Shown: piece after piece, positions 25,601 to 36,408 of the stretch
Layout: each line of letters begins with the position of its first letter
Numbering within the stretch: position 1 is the first letter of the stretch
Assembly: GCF_050436995.1 (NCBI RefSeq)
Contig: NC_134773.1
Coordinates: 3,650,194-3,714,193, forward strand
Length of the DNA: 64,000 bases
Origin: Anticarsia gemmatalis
Lineage: Eukaryota; Arthropoda; Insecta; Lepidoptera; Erebidae
Direction of reading: 5' to 3'
Translations under genes and position numbers: made by a program
Notes under the pieces: generated by a model
What the model was told of the DNA's origin: nothing
Databases searched by the model: none
What the model saw: only the letters and a program-made list of their open reading frames with translations

Positions 25601-27493
25601 AAAAGTAGGTACAATGGATCTTTTCTAATTCATATAAGATTATTTTTCAATAAGTCTGGATGTGCCCGGTAATAGGCCCCTTTTACATGTGACTAATATT
25701 GACAGTGGTAAAAAGTGGATGTGCATTCCACACACCTAGCAGTATAACATGTTTATTAATAACAAAACAGTAATATTAAGGCCGTTGGGGCAGAAAGGTT
25801 CTGGAGTGGCGACCACAAACCAGGAAACGTAGTGTTGGCAGGCCCCCCACAAGATGGACCGACGACCTGGTAAGGGTTGCCGGAGTCCGATGGATGAGGG
25901 CAGCCCAGGAAATGAAACATTTTTATTTATATAAATGATACATTTTGGAACTAACCTGCATCAGCTAGGAAATAATCATCAGATTCGTCTCCACTGTCCA
26001 CAATAGGCTCTTGCTTCACTTCAAATGGCTTCTCTTCTGAAAATACCAATAATATTCTTATTGGAATGTAAATACAATAAAAATTATAAATATGAAAGTA
26101 AAAATTGACAATTTGGGTCACGATTTTTCCAAAACAGCTTTGCGAATACAAAAAAACCCTTTTAAAGGTAGTTTACATAATATATTAACAAAAGATGTAG
26201 ATTTAAAACAGCTTAGGTATGTGGAGCAAATTAAAAAAAAGAGAGTATGGATTTAACTCATTTTAATAATAGGAAATCTTTTCACATGGACCAAATCACA
26301 AGTAATAGCATTTTTTAAGACTAAGTGGCTCATTAGTAGCTTACACATTCAATGCAAATTATTTTACAAATTTAAAAAAAAATTGTATAAATAATAATTG
26401 TCTATATTGATTAAGACAAGTCATCTACATAAAAGTTGGCAAGGTTTATTTAAACCACTACAATTCAGACAAGTGTAACAATAGTGAAATGTAATTAAGC
26501 TTCAATAATAGGTATATACTATGTTTGTTTCCCTAAATAATTAAATAAATGATCACCTTTCTCCACAATTAATTCCTGCACTTTCTTGAGAAACTCCTTC
26601 TCAGTGACAAGGACTTGCTGTTTGAAGGAGTACGAACTGCGGAGAGACTTGATACATGTGTCACAGATACCACTGAAGCCTGGGTCTGATGATGACAGCT
26701 GGAATTAAGAAAGAAGATGGTCTATTAAGTTAAATAAGTAATTAATTTTGCAGTAAAACTCATGATTAAACAAACCACTTCTGTGGTTTTGTGGGACATA
26801 TTTAAGTATATTAGCTTAATGCATATTTCATATAAAAAATGTAAGAATGTTTAATTTTGTATTTGTCAATGGGTTTTCTTTTTCAAACAAGTCAGGCTTA
26901 AAATGCTATTTGTTTGAAAATATTTGCAAATGACTCGAAATTATGTGGCAGGCTTTTTGTTGGCATCAAATGAGTGACTATTCATTCATAATTTTAACAT
27001 TATGAAATATTTAATTTGAAAAGTAGGTAATAAATTTTATTTAGCTAATTATTTTTTAGAATAGATTCAAATATTACAATCACTATTTATTACATGGAGG
27101 CGACAGGGCGCTGAATTCATTATGTGTATTTTTAAAATATATGTAAATCTTAGTTATACACGAAATAGGATGTACAAGTTTTTCTTAATTGCATGTATCG
27201 TTACGACCGGTTTTTGCTGCACTAGGCAGAACGGGTAAACAACATTGCTCTGTATCCAATGGACCGAAAAAAAATATTGATTTGACAGATTTTTACATTC
27301 GTACAGCTTTAGGTAGATTTAAAGCATTGTTATTGTGCATTTATGATTAGTATTCTAGACTTACGGCGATATTGAAGCATTCCTGTAACATATCGGCATA
27401 AATTTCTGATTTGTCGTGCCATTTATAACTTGTGTGTAAATCTTTGTGAAGTCCTCGCTCTGCGCAGCAACGACACAAACTGAGCTCTTCCAT
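22617..27493 (-). CDS. ZAD gene 3: ZAD-C2H2 zinc-finger protein, 5 exons, 584 aa
   Basis: Exons in transcript order: 27493-27365, 26698-26557, 26036-25956, 25448-25272, 23842-22617. Introns are GT-AG with phases 0,1,1,1. ZAD cysteines are at residues 7 and 10 (CRCC) and about 55 and 58 (CDTC). Exon 3 is acidic with a VKQE sumoylation-type site. Exon 4 is lysine-rich. The last exon starts at a TTTTTTACAG acceptor and carries ten C2H2 fingers after a leader containing FSNAIPF. Several ATGs lie upstream in the same frame, up to 27577; MEELSLCRCC is preferred because it puts the CRCC at the same distance as in gene 2 and has A at -3. The TAA stop is part of an AATAAA. A MITE carrying a nested SINE begins 34 bp downstream. 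It is divergent from gene 4. Confidence 0.88.
24356..25255 (-). repeat. Helitron-like sequence interrupted by a MITE
   Basis: Left part 24356-24545 and right part about 25130-25255 (ends GCGCGGGTCAGCTAGT). They may be one element or two neighbours. Confidence 0.5.
24633..25060. repeat. MITE with ends AGGCACTTGTCCCACCGCC
   Basis: Inverted ends of about 22 bp with one or two mismatches; 428 bp. The interior is rich in CGCTC and GAGCG motifs. Confidence 0.75.
25535..25700 (+). repeat. tRNA-like SINE fragment
   Basis: The TCTTTTCTAATTCATATAAG block matches 51851-51985. Confidence 0.5.
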
Positions 27494-28188
27494 TTTTGTA
27501 TTATTTACATTTATTATATTGATTTCGCAAAGGAAATCGGAATATTCACAAAATTTTAAAGACAAATTCTTCTCCACAAGACAGAGTTTTACGACAGCTA
27601 GGTTGACCAGACGAAAATTTTATCTTTAAATGTTCTAAAAAAAATCTGGCTTTATCAGCAAAATGAATTATTTTGGGCATCGTTTCAAGTTTTTCTTACA
27701 CAATTGAAATCTTAAGTAAAATTTGTTTTTATTCCAATTTCGAAAAAATAGGCAAACTACGTTTAGGACCAGTAAAACAGTAATGTACATTTGCAAAATT
27801 TTAAGGTAAATTTTAATTAAAAGCTGGCAAACTGTATTACTTTTTAAAGTAAATGACATAGCAATTGGAACCAAGTCTTTTCACACATTTTTGTATGCAA
27901 AATCAATAAATTAATGTTTTCTGTATTATTTATAAGCTTTCCCATTCCTATATTTTATACCATATTTTTGGGAGTTACGGAAATAATAATAAACAAACGA
28001 ATTGAAAGTACATTTTCTATAATAACAATCAATCAATCAACACAGCCCGACGCCGACAGAAGAAAACAATTCAAGATGGCGAACCAAAATGGAATCCTAT
28101 AAGCGGTCCCGATTCCTTTAACAATATTGTAGATTCCTTTTCTCCATTCGTGTTTTAATCAAAGTTATGGTAGTGTAGTGCATTAAAG
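27494..28188. promoter_or_regulatory. Divergent promoter region of genes 3 and 4
   Basis: 695 bp separate the start codons. CAAGATGGCG at 28072-28081 resembles a YY1/Pleiohomeotic site, about 110 bp before the gene 4 ATG. The same motif starts an 8-codon upstream ORF (28076-28102). If the cis-splicing model is right, this one region drives all ten gene 4 isoforms. Confidence 0.5.
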
Positions 28189-30524
28189 ATGGATTTCGAG
28201 CAGATTGTGGTGAAAGAGGGCCCGGGGCTTTGCCGGTGCTGTCTTACAGAAGGATGCTACAAAGACTTGGGCAAGGAATACACTTGGATGAATGAGACCG
28301 AGGTTTACGCTGATATGCTGTTAGAATGCTTCGATATCAGTGTAAGTATTATGCCTAAATTAAAAACAAATATATTACACGCAAATACATTACTTGAGAA
28401 CAATACATACGTCTCATTTTAATGAATAAAAAACTATTAATAAGTCTGTCTGCGCGAGTGTATAATTTTGCTATTTACATTATAGATCAATATTCTAATT
28501 TTTAAATATTGAAAACGTTTAAGAAATAATTATCAAATGCATGTAAATTCTAATTTTAAAATCTGATTCTTACAAGAATCACAGTAATAAATAAATAAAT
28601 AAGCAATAAATGTATAATTTAGTAAGCAACAAATGATTTGAAGTCAAATACACATTAGGTACCATAGTAGATTCTGAACCAATCAAAGGATTAATTCCTA
28701 CACTAAAAGTATATTCTCAAGACTATATTTCTAAGATATTTCTAATATTATTTATCCATGAGCTAAATTGATAAATTCATTCAATAGTTTTTAAAATAGT
28801 AATGTACATATATCCATCCTTCATAAATTTTTATATTTTTAATGTTAAGATTGATTTTATTAATCTATATTTGTGTTACACTGCTGGGCAACATCTCTGT
28901 AAGATCCTCAAACCATTGTTTATTTCACAATACCTCTAAAAATTACATCCACATCAAGTTATTGTATGGAAAATCTGAACGTCATTTGTTTTTATCCAGA
29001 TCACCCAACACAATGAAGGTCCGAATGGTCCTAATCGTCTCATCTGTGAGGTGTGCATCACCCGGCTGCGAGATGCTTGCTACTTCAAGAAACAAGTTCA
29101 AGACTCAGAGAAGAAGTTCATTGATATGATGGGACGAGGAGAGTTTAGGTCTAAGAATGCTGGTGTGTATAATTTAAAGTTTCATTTAACTTATTTTACC
29201 AGGTTCGTCATAGGTTTTTAACTTTTTACAGACAACTGCTGCTTTGCACTTTATTTAATCACATCACGCTTTTATTTCAACTATGTGGGTGTCGACTTTC
29301 AGTCTCACCGAATGCAGCTGAATACCAGTATTTTACATTGAAAAACTGCCTATCAGACATTTGCAACCCAGTTATCTGGGTATATTGACTGTCATAGATC
29401 TTTGACAGAGCCAGTACCCACAATTGAATATGCCTTCCGAAACACGAAGGGCTCGATATGTGGAAAATGGTCACCCATCCACTAACCAACCGAAGCTTAA
29501 CCTTCATTTGATCCGCGCGGAGGTTGCTACTTAGCCACGAGCTCCCTAGACACAAAGTTCATACTTACTTACTAAATACTAACGCGAACACGCATTTTAC
29601 CTTAAAATGCCTAACGTTACGGCGCAGGTTGCACTCGCCGTGGTCGATGCTTAACATTTATGATACCCTGTACTAACTCTATCCTATTATCCTAGGCGCA
29701 ACAGACACAGTAGTGATCTTCCAGCAGCAGATGAAGACTGAAGCGGCTTCAGACGTCCCGGCGAACGTCGTTGACGCTGAAGTGGAGTTCCTGGACGAGG
29801 AGATTGGTTTTGCTGATGGTGAGTCTTTCAAACGTCAAAGTACAAAGTGACTGACTGACAGTGACCTATCAACTCACAGCCCAAACCACTGGACAGATTA
29901 GGCTCAAATATTGTAAAGACCAGGTAGATGTTATGGTGTGAGGGACTCCTAAATTGGAGTATCCGCGTGGAGCGCGGCTTGCGGTACATGCTTCGGCAGT
30001 TATCCCGCCGCACGCCGCCACAAGCGGCCGTGAGGATACACGTGGCGGTTTAGTGGGTATGCCTGCCCTTCTGGCGGGAGAGCCCCACATAACCCTGCAC
30101 TCAGCCCAGAGTGCAGGTGTATGCTTAAAGCATTAGCCACGTAAAAGAACAAAAGGTAGATGTTATGGTGTAGCCATCCAGCATAAGAAAGGATTTTGAT
30201 CAATTAATTCCCCAAGAGGATACAATAGGGAATGAAAGTTTGTTTGAAAATTCTGTCTCAAAAGTCACAAACCACGAAGTCGCGGGCAAAAGTTAGTGTG
30301 ACAATATAATTTTTCATTCATAATTCTCCTGGTCTTTTCCCCAGACGCAGAAGACGACGACACCATAGAGGACCCGGAGCCGTCAGTATCAGACATAACG
30401 GTCAGTTCCCTGCCCATCAAGGGCAAGCGCGGCAGACCGAAGAAGACCACAGCAAAGACCGACAAGAAGGCTAAGATCGCCAAGTTGGATGACAAGCCGA
30501 AAGCTGTCAAATCTATTGGAAAAG
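28189..30524 (+). CDS. ZAD gene 4 constant region: ZAD, acidic linker and AT-hook, 4 exons
   Basis: Exons: 28189-28341, 29000-29162, 29696-29818, 30345-30524, giving 206 codons plus one base, with phases 0,1,1 and an outgoing phase-1 donor (AAAG|GTAGGT). ZAD cysteines are at residues 15 and 18 (CRCC) and 67 and 70 (CEVC). Exon 3 is acidic with a sumoylation-type MKTE. Exon 4 begins with an acidic run and continues with KGKRGRPKK, an AT-hook-like motif, then a lysine-rich stretch that may serve as a nuclear-localisation signal. There is no stop codon and no zinc finger, so the product must be completed by a downstream exon. Ten compatible terminal exons (A to J) lie between 33417 and 63854 with no other ZAD exon seen among them. 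The start ATG has A at -3 and G at +4. An 8-codon upstream ORF at 28076-28102 would precede it if transcribed. Confidence 0.88.
29279..29547 (-). repeat. 5S-rRNA-like SINE, long family, in gene 4 intron 2
   Basis: Inverted copy with GGATGGGTGACCAT on the minus strand. Confidence 0.65.
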
Positions 30525-32399
30525 GTAGGTGTTTGATTTTTTTGTTTAAAATGAAGGTATGTTGTGATTTTTTGGACTGGACTACATATATTATCTTCTT
30601 ATATATAAAATTCTCGTGTCACAATGTTCGTTCCCGTACTCCTCCGAAACGGCTTGATCTATTCTCGGCCAACATCTATTGTTCATACCCCTTAGTGATA
30701 AGGCATGTCCACGCTTAACATACTTTTTTTAGTTTTAGATTTTTTTATTATGACACATTACTCACATTCTGAAAAATACTCACGACCATACATTTTTACT
30801 CTTTTATCACCAACCCCTATTTTTGAATAGCCCTTTTAGTGAAATTTTAATGGCAAAACAGGGTTTGCCATAGTAAATAATAAATTTAATCCATTAATGT
30901 CCTACTGCTGGGCCTCCTTCCGTATTGAGGAAGGGGCCTTAAGACCACCACGCTGGCCAAGTGCAGGTTGGAGACTTTTAAAAACTTTATTTAGAATACA
31001 ATAAAATGATAAATACATTAAACTCTTTCAAATAATCGGGTAAAAGATTTAGATATCATCGTTACAACACGAATTTTGCTCGATTCGAGAATCGAACACG
31101 AGACTTCATGAGCTGGAAACATAGACTTTTGATTAAAATATAATCCAAAATAGTCCATGTCTTACTGTGAGTTTCATATTAAATCTATGTATAACAGTTC
31201 AAAAATAATTGTAAGTCCAAAAAATCACGACATACTACCAAATTTTCTATGTTTGAAGTTGATTATTTTATCTGACTCAACACTTTTATATTTATAACAA
31301 TAATAATTTATTAATACCAAAGGCATCAATTTAAATAATAACCAATCTTATTTGCAAAAAATATAAGCAAACATTTACAAGTCAGAAAAAACAATCAACT
31401 TATTTTTAATGTGTTTATGAAAGGCAAAATCATGAAAAAACTATATTTCTGCCGCGACTTCGTATGGAAAAGGGGAAAATTTCCTGGCAAAAAATATGCT
31501 GTGTGTTAATCCAGATTATAAATATTATCTATGGACTATTCGGATAAATTCAGTAGTTTTTGCGTCAATCTGCAACTAGCTTTACGCCCGCGACTTTGCC
31601 CGCGTGGAATGTTGCTTCCTTCGGGGATGAATTTCCAAAAATCCTTTCTCTTAGTGCTCCTCTACACTTACTAAGGAATGTTCATAGCAAATGTCAAGTT
31701 TGTACGCTCAGTTGTTTCGGCTGTGCGTTGTCCATCAGTCAGTCAGTAACAGAAGAGTTTTATATACTATATGAATCATTTAGAATATTATTAGGATAAA
31801 TAAAATTAAACATTAAATAAATATGATTTTGCCTTTCATCTTAATATTTATTTAAACTTTTTATACACATATTTTACAATTATATTGTGTGAAAACTTAA
31901 AATTTTACAAAGAAAATATTCTGACGATACTATTCTTGATTTTCAACTTAATTAGGCGATGCCAATATCATAATAGTAATTTGATAGGTTTAATTGCTAG
32001 GGTATCTAACCGGTGTGGATCCGCTCGCGTACAGACTTTCACCCCCTATTTTAGTCTCTAAAGGATGATTTTCGAGAAAATAATAGCCTATATTTTGATC
32101 TCGGCTTTTCATCGATAAAAATCAGTTCGAACTTTAAAGGATATTAAATAAATATTTTCAACCCATTAATATCCCACTGCTGGGCAAGGGTCTCCCTTAA
32201 TGAGGGTGGGGTTAGGCCTTGAGTCCACCACGCTGACCAAGTGCAGGTTGGGGTAGGATATTGGCATCTACATTTTTGTCCATATTTAAATAACTATACT
32301 CAGGTCGATACAATCGTGCTCACTACATCATAATCAAAAGAATCATAGTAATGTGACAATGTGTAGTGAGTGAGAGACACAGATATAATGATATGACTT

Positions 32400-32520
32400 A
32401 CCCCCGGTTTCTGAGGTACATTTAGCGGTAGTTCATCTATTCAATAGCGTTTAAACTTACTTAAAAAAACACTATTGAATAGATAAACTACCGCTAAATG
32501 TACCTCAAAAACTGGAGGTA
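32400..32520. repeat. Hairpin MITE HP, copy 4
   Basis: Inserted between two inverted parts of an older repeat carrying TCACTCACTACACATTGTCA. A partial fifth copy follows at 32572-32656. Confidence 0.75.
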
Positions 32521-32815
32521 AGTCACGTCATTATATCGTAGTCTCTCACTCACTACACATTGTCACATCATATTTAATAGCGTTTTTTTTATATGAGTTT
32601 TAACGCTATTGAATAGATAAACTACCGCTAAATGTGCCTCAGAAACCGGGGGTTAGTGAGCATGTTTGAAATGGCCCGAGTATAGTAAACAATGCCTTTG
32701 GCATTAACTTTTAATCTCCAATCTTAATGATATAAACACAGGTTCTTTTGAACCATCAAATATTTAAGCATTATAATTCTATAGACCTAATAAAACCGTC
32801 TTACTAATAAACGTG

Positions 32816-33133
32816 TTGTAAGCTAACTCGTCTGTTATCTTAATTGACAACAACTGAGAATTATTTTTAACGTGTAAAGACACTCAGCTGAAATACTAAG
32901 CGGGTATCCATCTATAGCAGGGGTTCCCGACATTTTCTTAGTCCGGGACCACTTTTATATTATTCTTGTTAGCAGGGACCATTATGTATATTACCAGTAT
33001 ATTAAAAATAAAGTGTATCTAATAGTCATGTTGAAAATTTTAAAATCTTTCGGGACCACTGGTTGGGAGCCACTGATCTATAGAATGACTGCGTCAAGGA
33101 TGGCTATCTTACAGATCGTTTACCGGTCACTGA
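32816..33133 (-). repeat. Decayed 5S-like SINE, split by a transposon
   Basis: TAACGACTGTTATCTTAATTG-like start and GATCGTTTACCGGTCA-like end, separated by the hAT-like insert. Confidence 0.55.
32918..33075. mobile_element. hAT-like MITE with 8-bp target duplication
   Basis: The 158-bp element CAGGGGTTCCCGAC to GGTTGGGAGCCACTG is flanked by exact ATCTATAG on both sides (32910-32917 and 33076-33083). End sequence and 8-bp duplication are typical of the hAT superfamily. Confidence 0.8.
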
Positions 33134-33247
33134 ACAAAGGCATCAGTAGGACACATACTCTTAGCGTTTCTTCTTCATAGTATTGGCGGGAAGAGTAACA
33201 AACGTGTTTAAAACAATTTTATTAGTATTAAGATTAACTAACAAAAT

Positions 33248-33345
33248 GTATGGATGTGAATGAAGCAAGGGAAGTTTGTAAGGATCGTACCAAGTGACGT
33301 TCTTTGGTTCCTCTACCTATTTGAAAAAGGCGTGATATTATATAT
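33248..33345 (+). repeat. Dispersed repeat GT, upstream of exon A
   Basis: GTATGGATGTGAATGAAGCA and GTAAGGATCGTACCAAGTGA; ends about 70 bp from the acceptor. Confidence 0.7.
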
Positions 33346-33416
33346 GTATTAACTAACAAGAAAGAAGTGGAAGAACCTTGAAAAGAAGAATAAAATGAAA
33401 ATATTTCAATTTTTAG

Positions 33417-34495
33417 GTGACGCTGAGGCCCCAAGTAAGTCCTCGATGACGTCAACGAAAAGAAATAAATTGATGAAGAGAAACGCTATTATTATCATAG
33501 AGAACACCACAGTAATACCTTTTAAATGGCATAGACAAAATTATCTATGCTTCTACTGTCATTTGACATTTAAAGACCATGAAATGTTAAAAACACATAC
33601 GGTTAAAGAACATAAGAAATCTAATATCAAGGCAGCCGTTTCGTACTTAAGAAGAGATGAGAAAGTTAAAATTGATGTTTCTACTCTACAATGTAAAATA
33701 TGCAATAACGACTATAATACTCTAGAAGACTTATTACAACATTTGAAGACACACAATAAAATTTTCACAGAAGAATGTGGCTACGGGATTATACCGTACA
33801 AATTGAATGAGCATTTCCATTGCGCGGTTTGTAAACAAGAGTTCCAGTACTTCACCAAACTTAACCAGCATATGAACGAGCATTTCGGAAACTACATTTG
33901 CGAATTGTGCGGCAAATCTTTCTTGTCTCAGGGTAGATTAAGATGTCATTCTCTAACTCACGGCTCTAAGTTTCGATGCAACGTTTGTTCGGAGACTTTC
34001 GACTCGTTAACTCAAAAAAATAATCACGAAAGCAAAGTACATAAAAAAGATAAATTACTCAAATGTTTTTATTGCAACGAAACCTTTCAGAATTACAATC
34101 AGAGAAAACGTCATCACAGTTTATTTCATGATATCAAAGTACCGGAATACAATTGTCCCGTGTGCGATAAAACGTTTCAAATTATGAGCAAAATGCGGGT
34201 ACATTTGAAAGAGGTGCATATAAGGGAGAAAAATTTCAGCTGTACTATGTGCGAGCAGAAGTTTTTCTCGAAAACTCATGTGCAAAAACATATGGTTAAA
34301 CATTTTGGGGAGCGGGTCCATCAATGTGAAGTGTGTAAGAAGTCGTATGCGAGGAGACAGACTTTGAAAGACCATATGAGGATACATAGTAATGATAGAA
34401 GGTATATTTGTTCTGTTTGTAGTCAGGGTTTTGTTCAGAATAATAGTATGAGGTTGCATATGAAAGTACACCATCCCGAGGTAGTGACTGCTTGA
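33417..34495 (+). CDS. Gene 4 terminal exon A: ten C2H2 fingers
   Basis: The acceptor TTTTTAG|GTGAC is in phase 1, so splicing from 30524 would give a 565-aa protein. A leader (ENTTVIPFKWH) precedes a CFYC finger, followed by nine more C2H2 fingers. The stop codon lies just after the last finger. A KEVHIREKN linker precedes finger 8 and HMRIHSNDRR follows finger 9. Of the ten terminal exons this one most resembles the finger arrays of genes 2 and 3. It is the first exon after the 2.9-kb intron that follows the constant region, so it may be the default partner. An ATG at 33395 lies before the acceptor and would not be used if the splice is real. AATAAA occurs at 35288. Confidence 0.85.
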
Positions 34496-36408
34496 AGATT
34501 TTCAGTTGGCTAGGGCTGTTTATTGGGTACTAGCTGACCCGTGCAACTTCGCTTGCGTCACATAAGAAAGAATGGGTCATAATTTTCCCCGTTTTTGTAA
34601 CATTTTTTACTGGTACTCTGCTCCTATTGGTCGTAGCGTGATGATTATAGCCTCTGTCCTTTCTCGGGTATCAAAATATCTCCATACCAAATTTCATGCA
34701 AATTGGTTCAGTAGTTTAGGCGTGATTGAGTAGCAGACAGACAGACAGAGTTACTTTCGCATTTATAATATTAGTATGGATAGTTTCGGTATTTTATTGA
34801 GTTAGAATCATTGAATCGTCATGTTTAAGTCATGTTAAAACTTAGCCTTTTATACGGTCTTAGAGCCCTGCCTCACTAGGACGCCATGGCGGCGTCGCTG
34901 GCTACGTATCCAAGCAGTTAATATTGAAATGTATGTCACCTAACTCACGTGGTGACGGTGTGGCAACGTTTATTGATATTGATGAACGGAATATTCTTCT
35001 ATTTCTCTACAAAAAGTAACGAAAGAAAGTCTTTTTCATCTTTTATATTTATTTATTATTACATTTGGTGTCTTGAAACCCATGTAAATAAGTTTTTATA
35101 CAAAAATACTGTCGAATTTGGTAATGAATTTAGACGTATTTTATATGCAAAATTAATCATCTTTTTGTTTTATTTTTGCTGGCGACATTGCTTGATAATT
35201 CTTACGGTCCAATAAGATTATATTATTAATACTTATTTTGACTCACTGTAACACAATTAAACAGTCTTATATATTTAAACTTTCTTAAATAAAATATCTT
35301 TGTATTATAATAGTAAGTTTTATTTAAACATACCTTACGAATAATATATTATTATACATACATATTATACATATAATAATATTAAAAAACTACGCGTCGG
35401 TAACCTCTTCTTTAAGAAGTATCTTTAACCTATCAGATGAGCTTTTGACAATTGTTTTAAAACATTTACTATCACTTTATTTAACAGATGGCTTATCCAT
35501 TAAACGTGAAAATAAAATTTATGAAGATCTGATGAAGATGACATTTTAGTAGAAAAGCATGTGTAATTTCTTCTACTTCTTTGAAAACCATGGTGTAAAA
35601 TGGGATTTGGCTGTTATTTTTACAGCCGGCTGCCTGTCTAGCGTCTAACTTTGAAAACATGAGATAGCATTTAAGAAACAGTCTTAACGTATTGAAAATA
35701 CAATTTTACTTGTAGCAAGGCTAAACTTTAAATGTACCCCAATAACAAAGATATAATACTAAATTGCTAAACAGGTCTTTAAACTCAATGAGAATTAGGT
35801 ATACGGTTACGGTCTAATCGGCGTCTCCTTGTGGCGTAAGCTTCCTCGCCTACCTCCTGTCACAAGGAGACGACGATTAGCAACTTCTTTAAGCCTGTGA
35901 CTTGGCTAACTACTGGTTGAATTAGCAGGCTTACAGCAAAAGGCTGCCTGCAAACCTTTCAAGGTTTGCGGGCAAACGTCAAATCTAAGTTTGAAATTGA
36001 AGAGTTCGATTCGACGTTACTTCGACTCTGTACGCGTTCTCCCGACGATATCTAGTCCAAAATCTATTTCGATTGGTTCGAACAAATGTCGGATCGTAGT
36101 TTTAAATTTCAAACTAGCGCGTAATCAAACACTAGTTTAAAATTATAATAGTCTACATTAAACAATATTATTACTTTCACTTTAAACTAACGTTCAATTA
36201 TACGCTAGTTTAGAATTTAAGAGTTCGATTTGACATTACTTGGAATCTGATTCAATCGAATTCGATTCTGTTAATAGTATGCCGGCTGGTTAGCAATTTA
36301 GTATTATATGTACAAACCGCGATAGTATAAAAATATTGTCATTCTGTAGCCATTTTCTAGAACGTGTTCAAATACGGGTACATTTACAGTAGAATAATCT
36401 CTTTTCAG
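34496..36408 (+). other. Intron between exons A and B
   Basis: Contains the Helitron-like element at 34526-34782, an inverted repeat CTAATCGGCGTCTCCTTGT (35814-35881) and a small stem-loop at 35946-35974. No supported exon. Confidence 0.5.
34526..34782 (+). repeat. Helitron-like element
   Basis: Starts TACTAGCTGACCCGTGCAAC and ends TTATAATATTAGTATGGAT. Confidence 0.65.

Larger units (their letters stand above)
30525..33416 (+). other. Intron between constant exons and exon A
   Basis: No supported exon. Repeats: a Helitron-like end (30600-30880), SINE tails (30893, 32160), a Helitron-like copy (31567), HP hairpins (32400, 32572), a 5S-like SINE with hAT insert (32816-33133) and repeat GT (33248). 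Confidence 0.6.

Noticed and set aside
27494..27577. Longer gene 3 N-terminus starting at 27577
   Set aside because: It would add residues before the ZAD that have no counterpart in genes 1, 2 or 4.
33395..33416. Exon A as an independent gene starting at ATG 33395
   Set aside because: The ATG lies just before a good phase-1 acceptor shared in form with nine other exons; the product would lack a ZAD.
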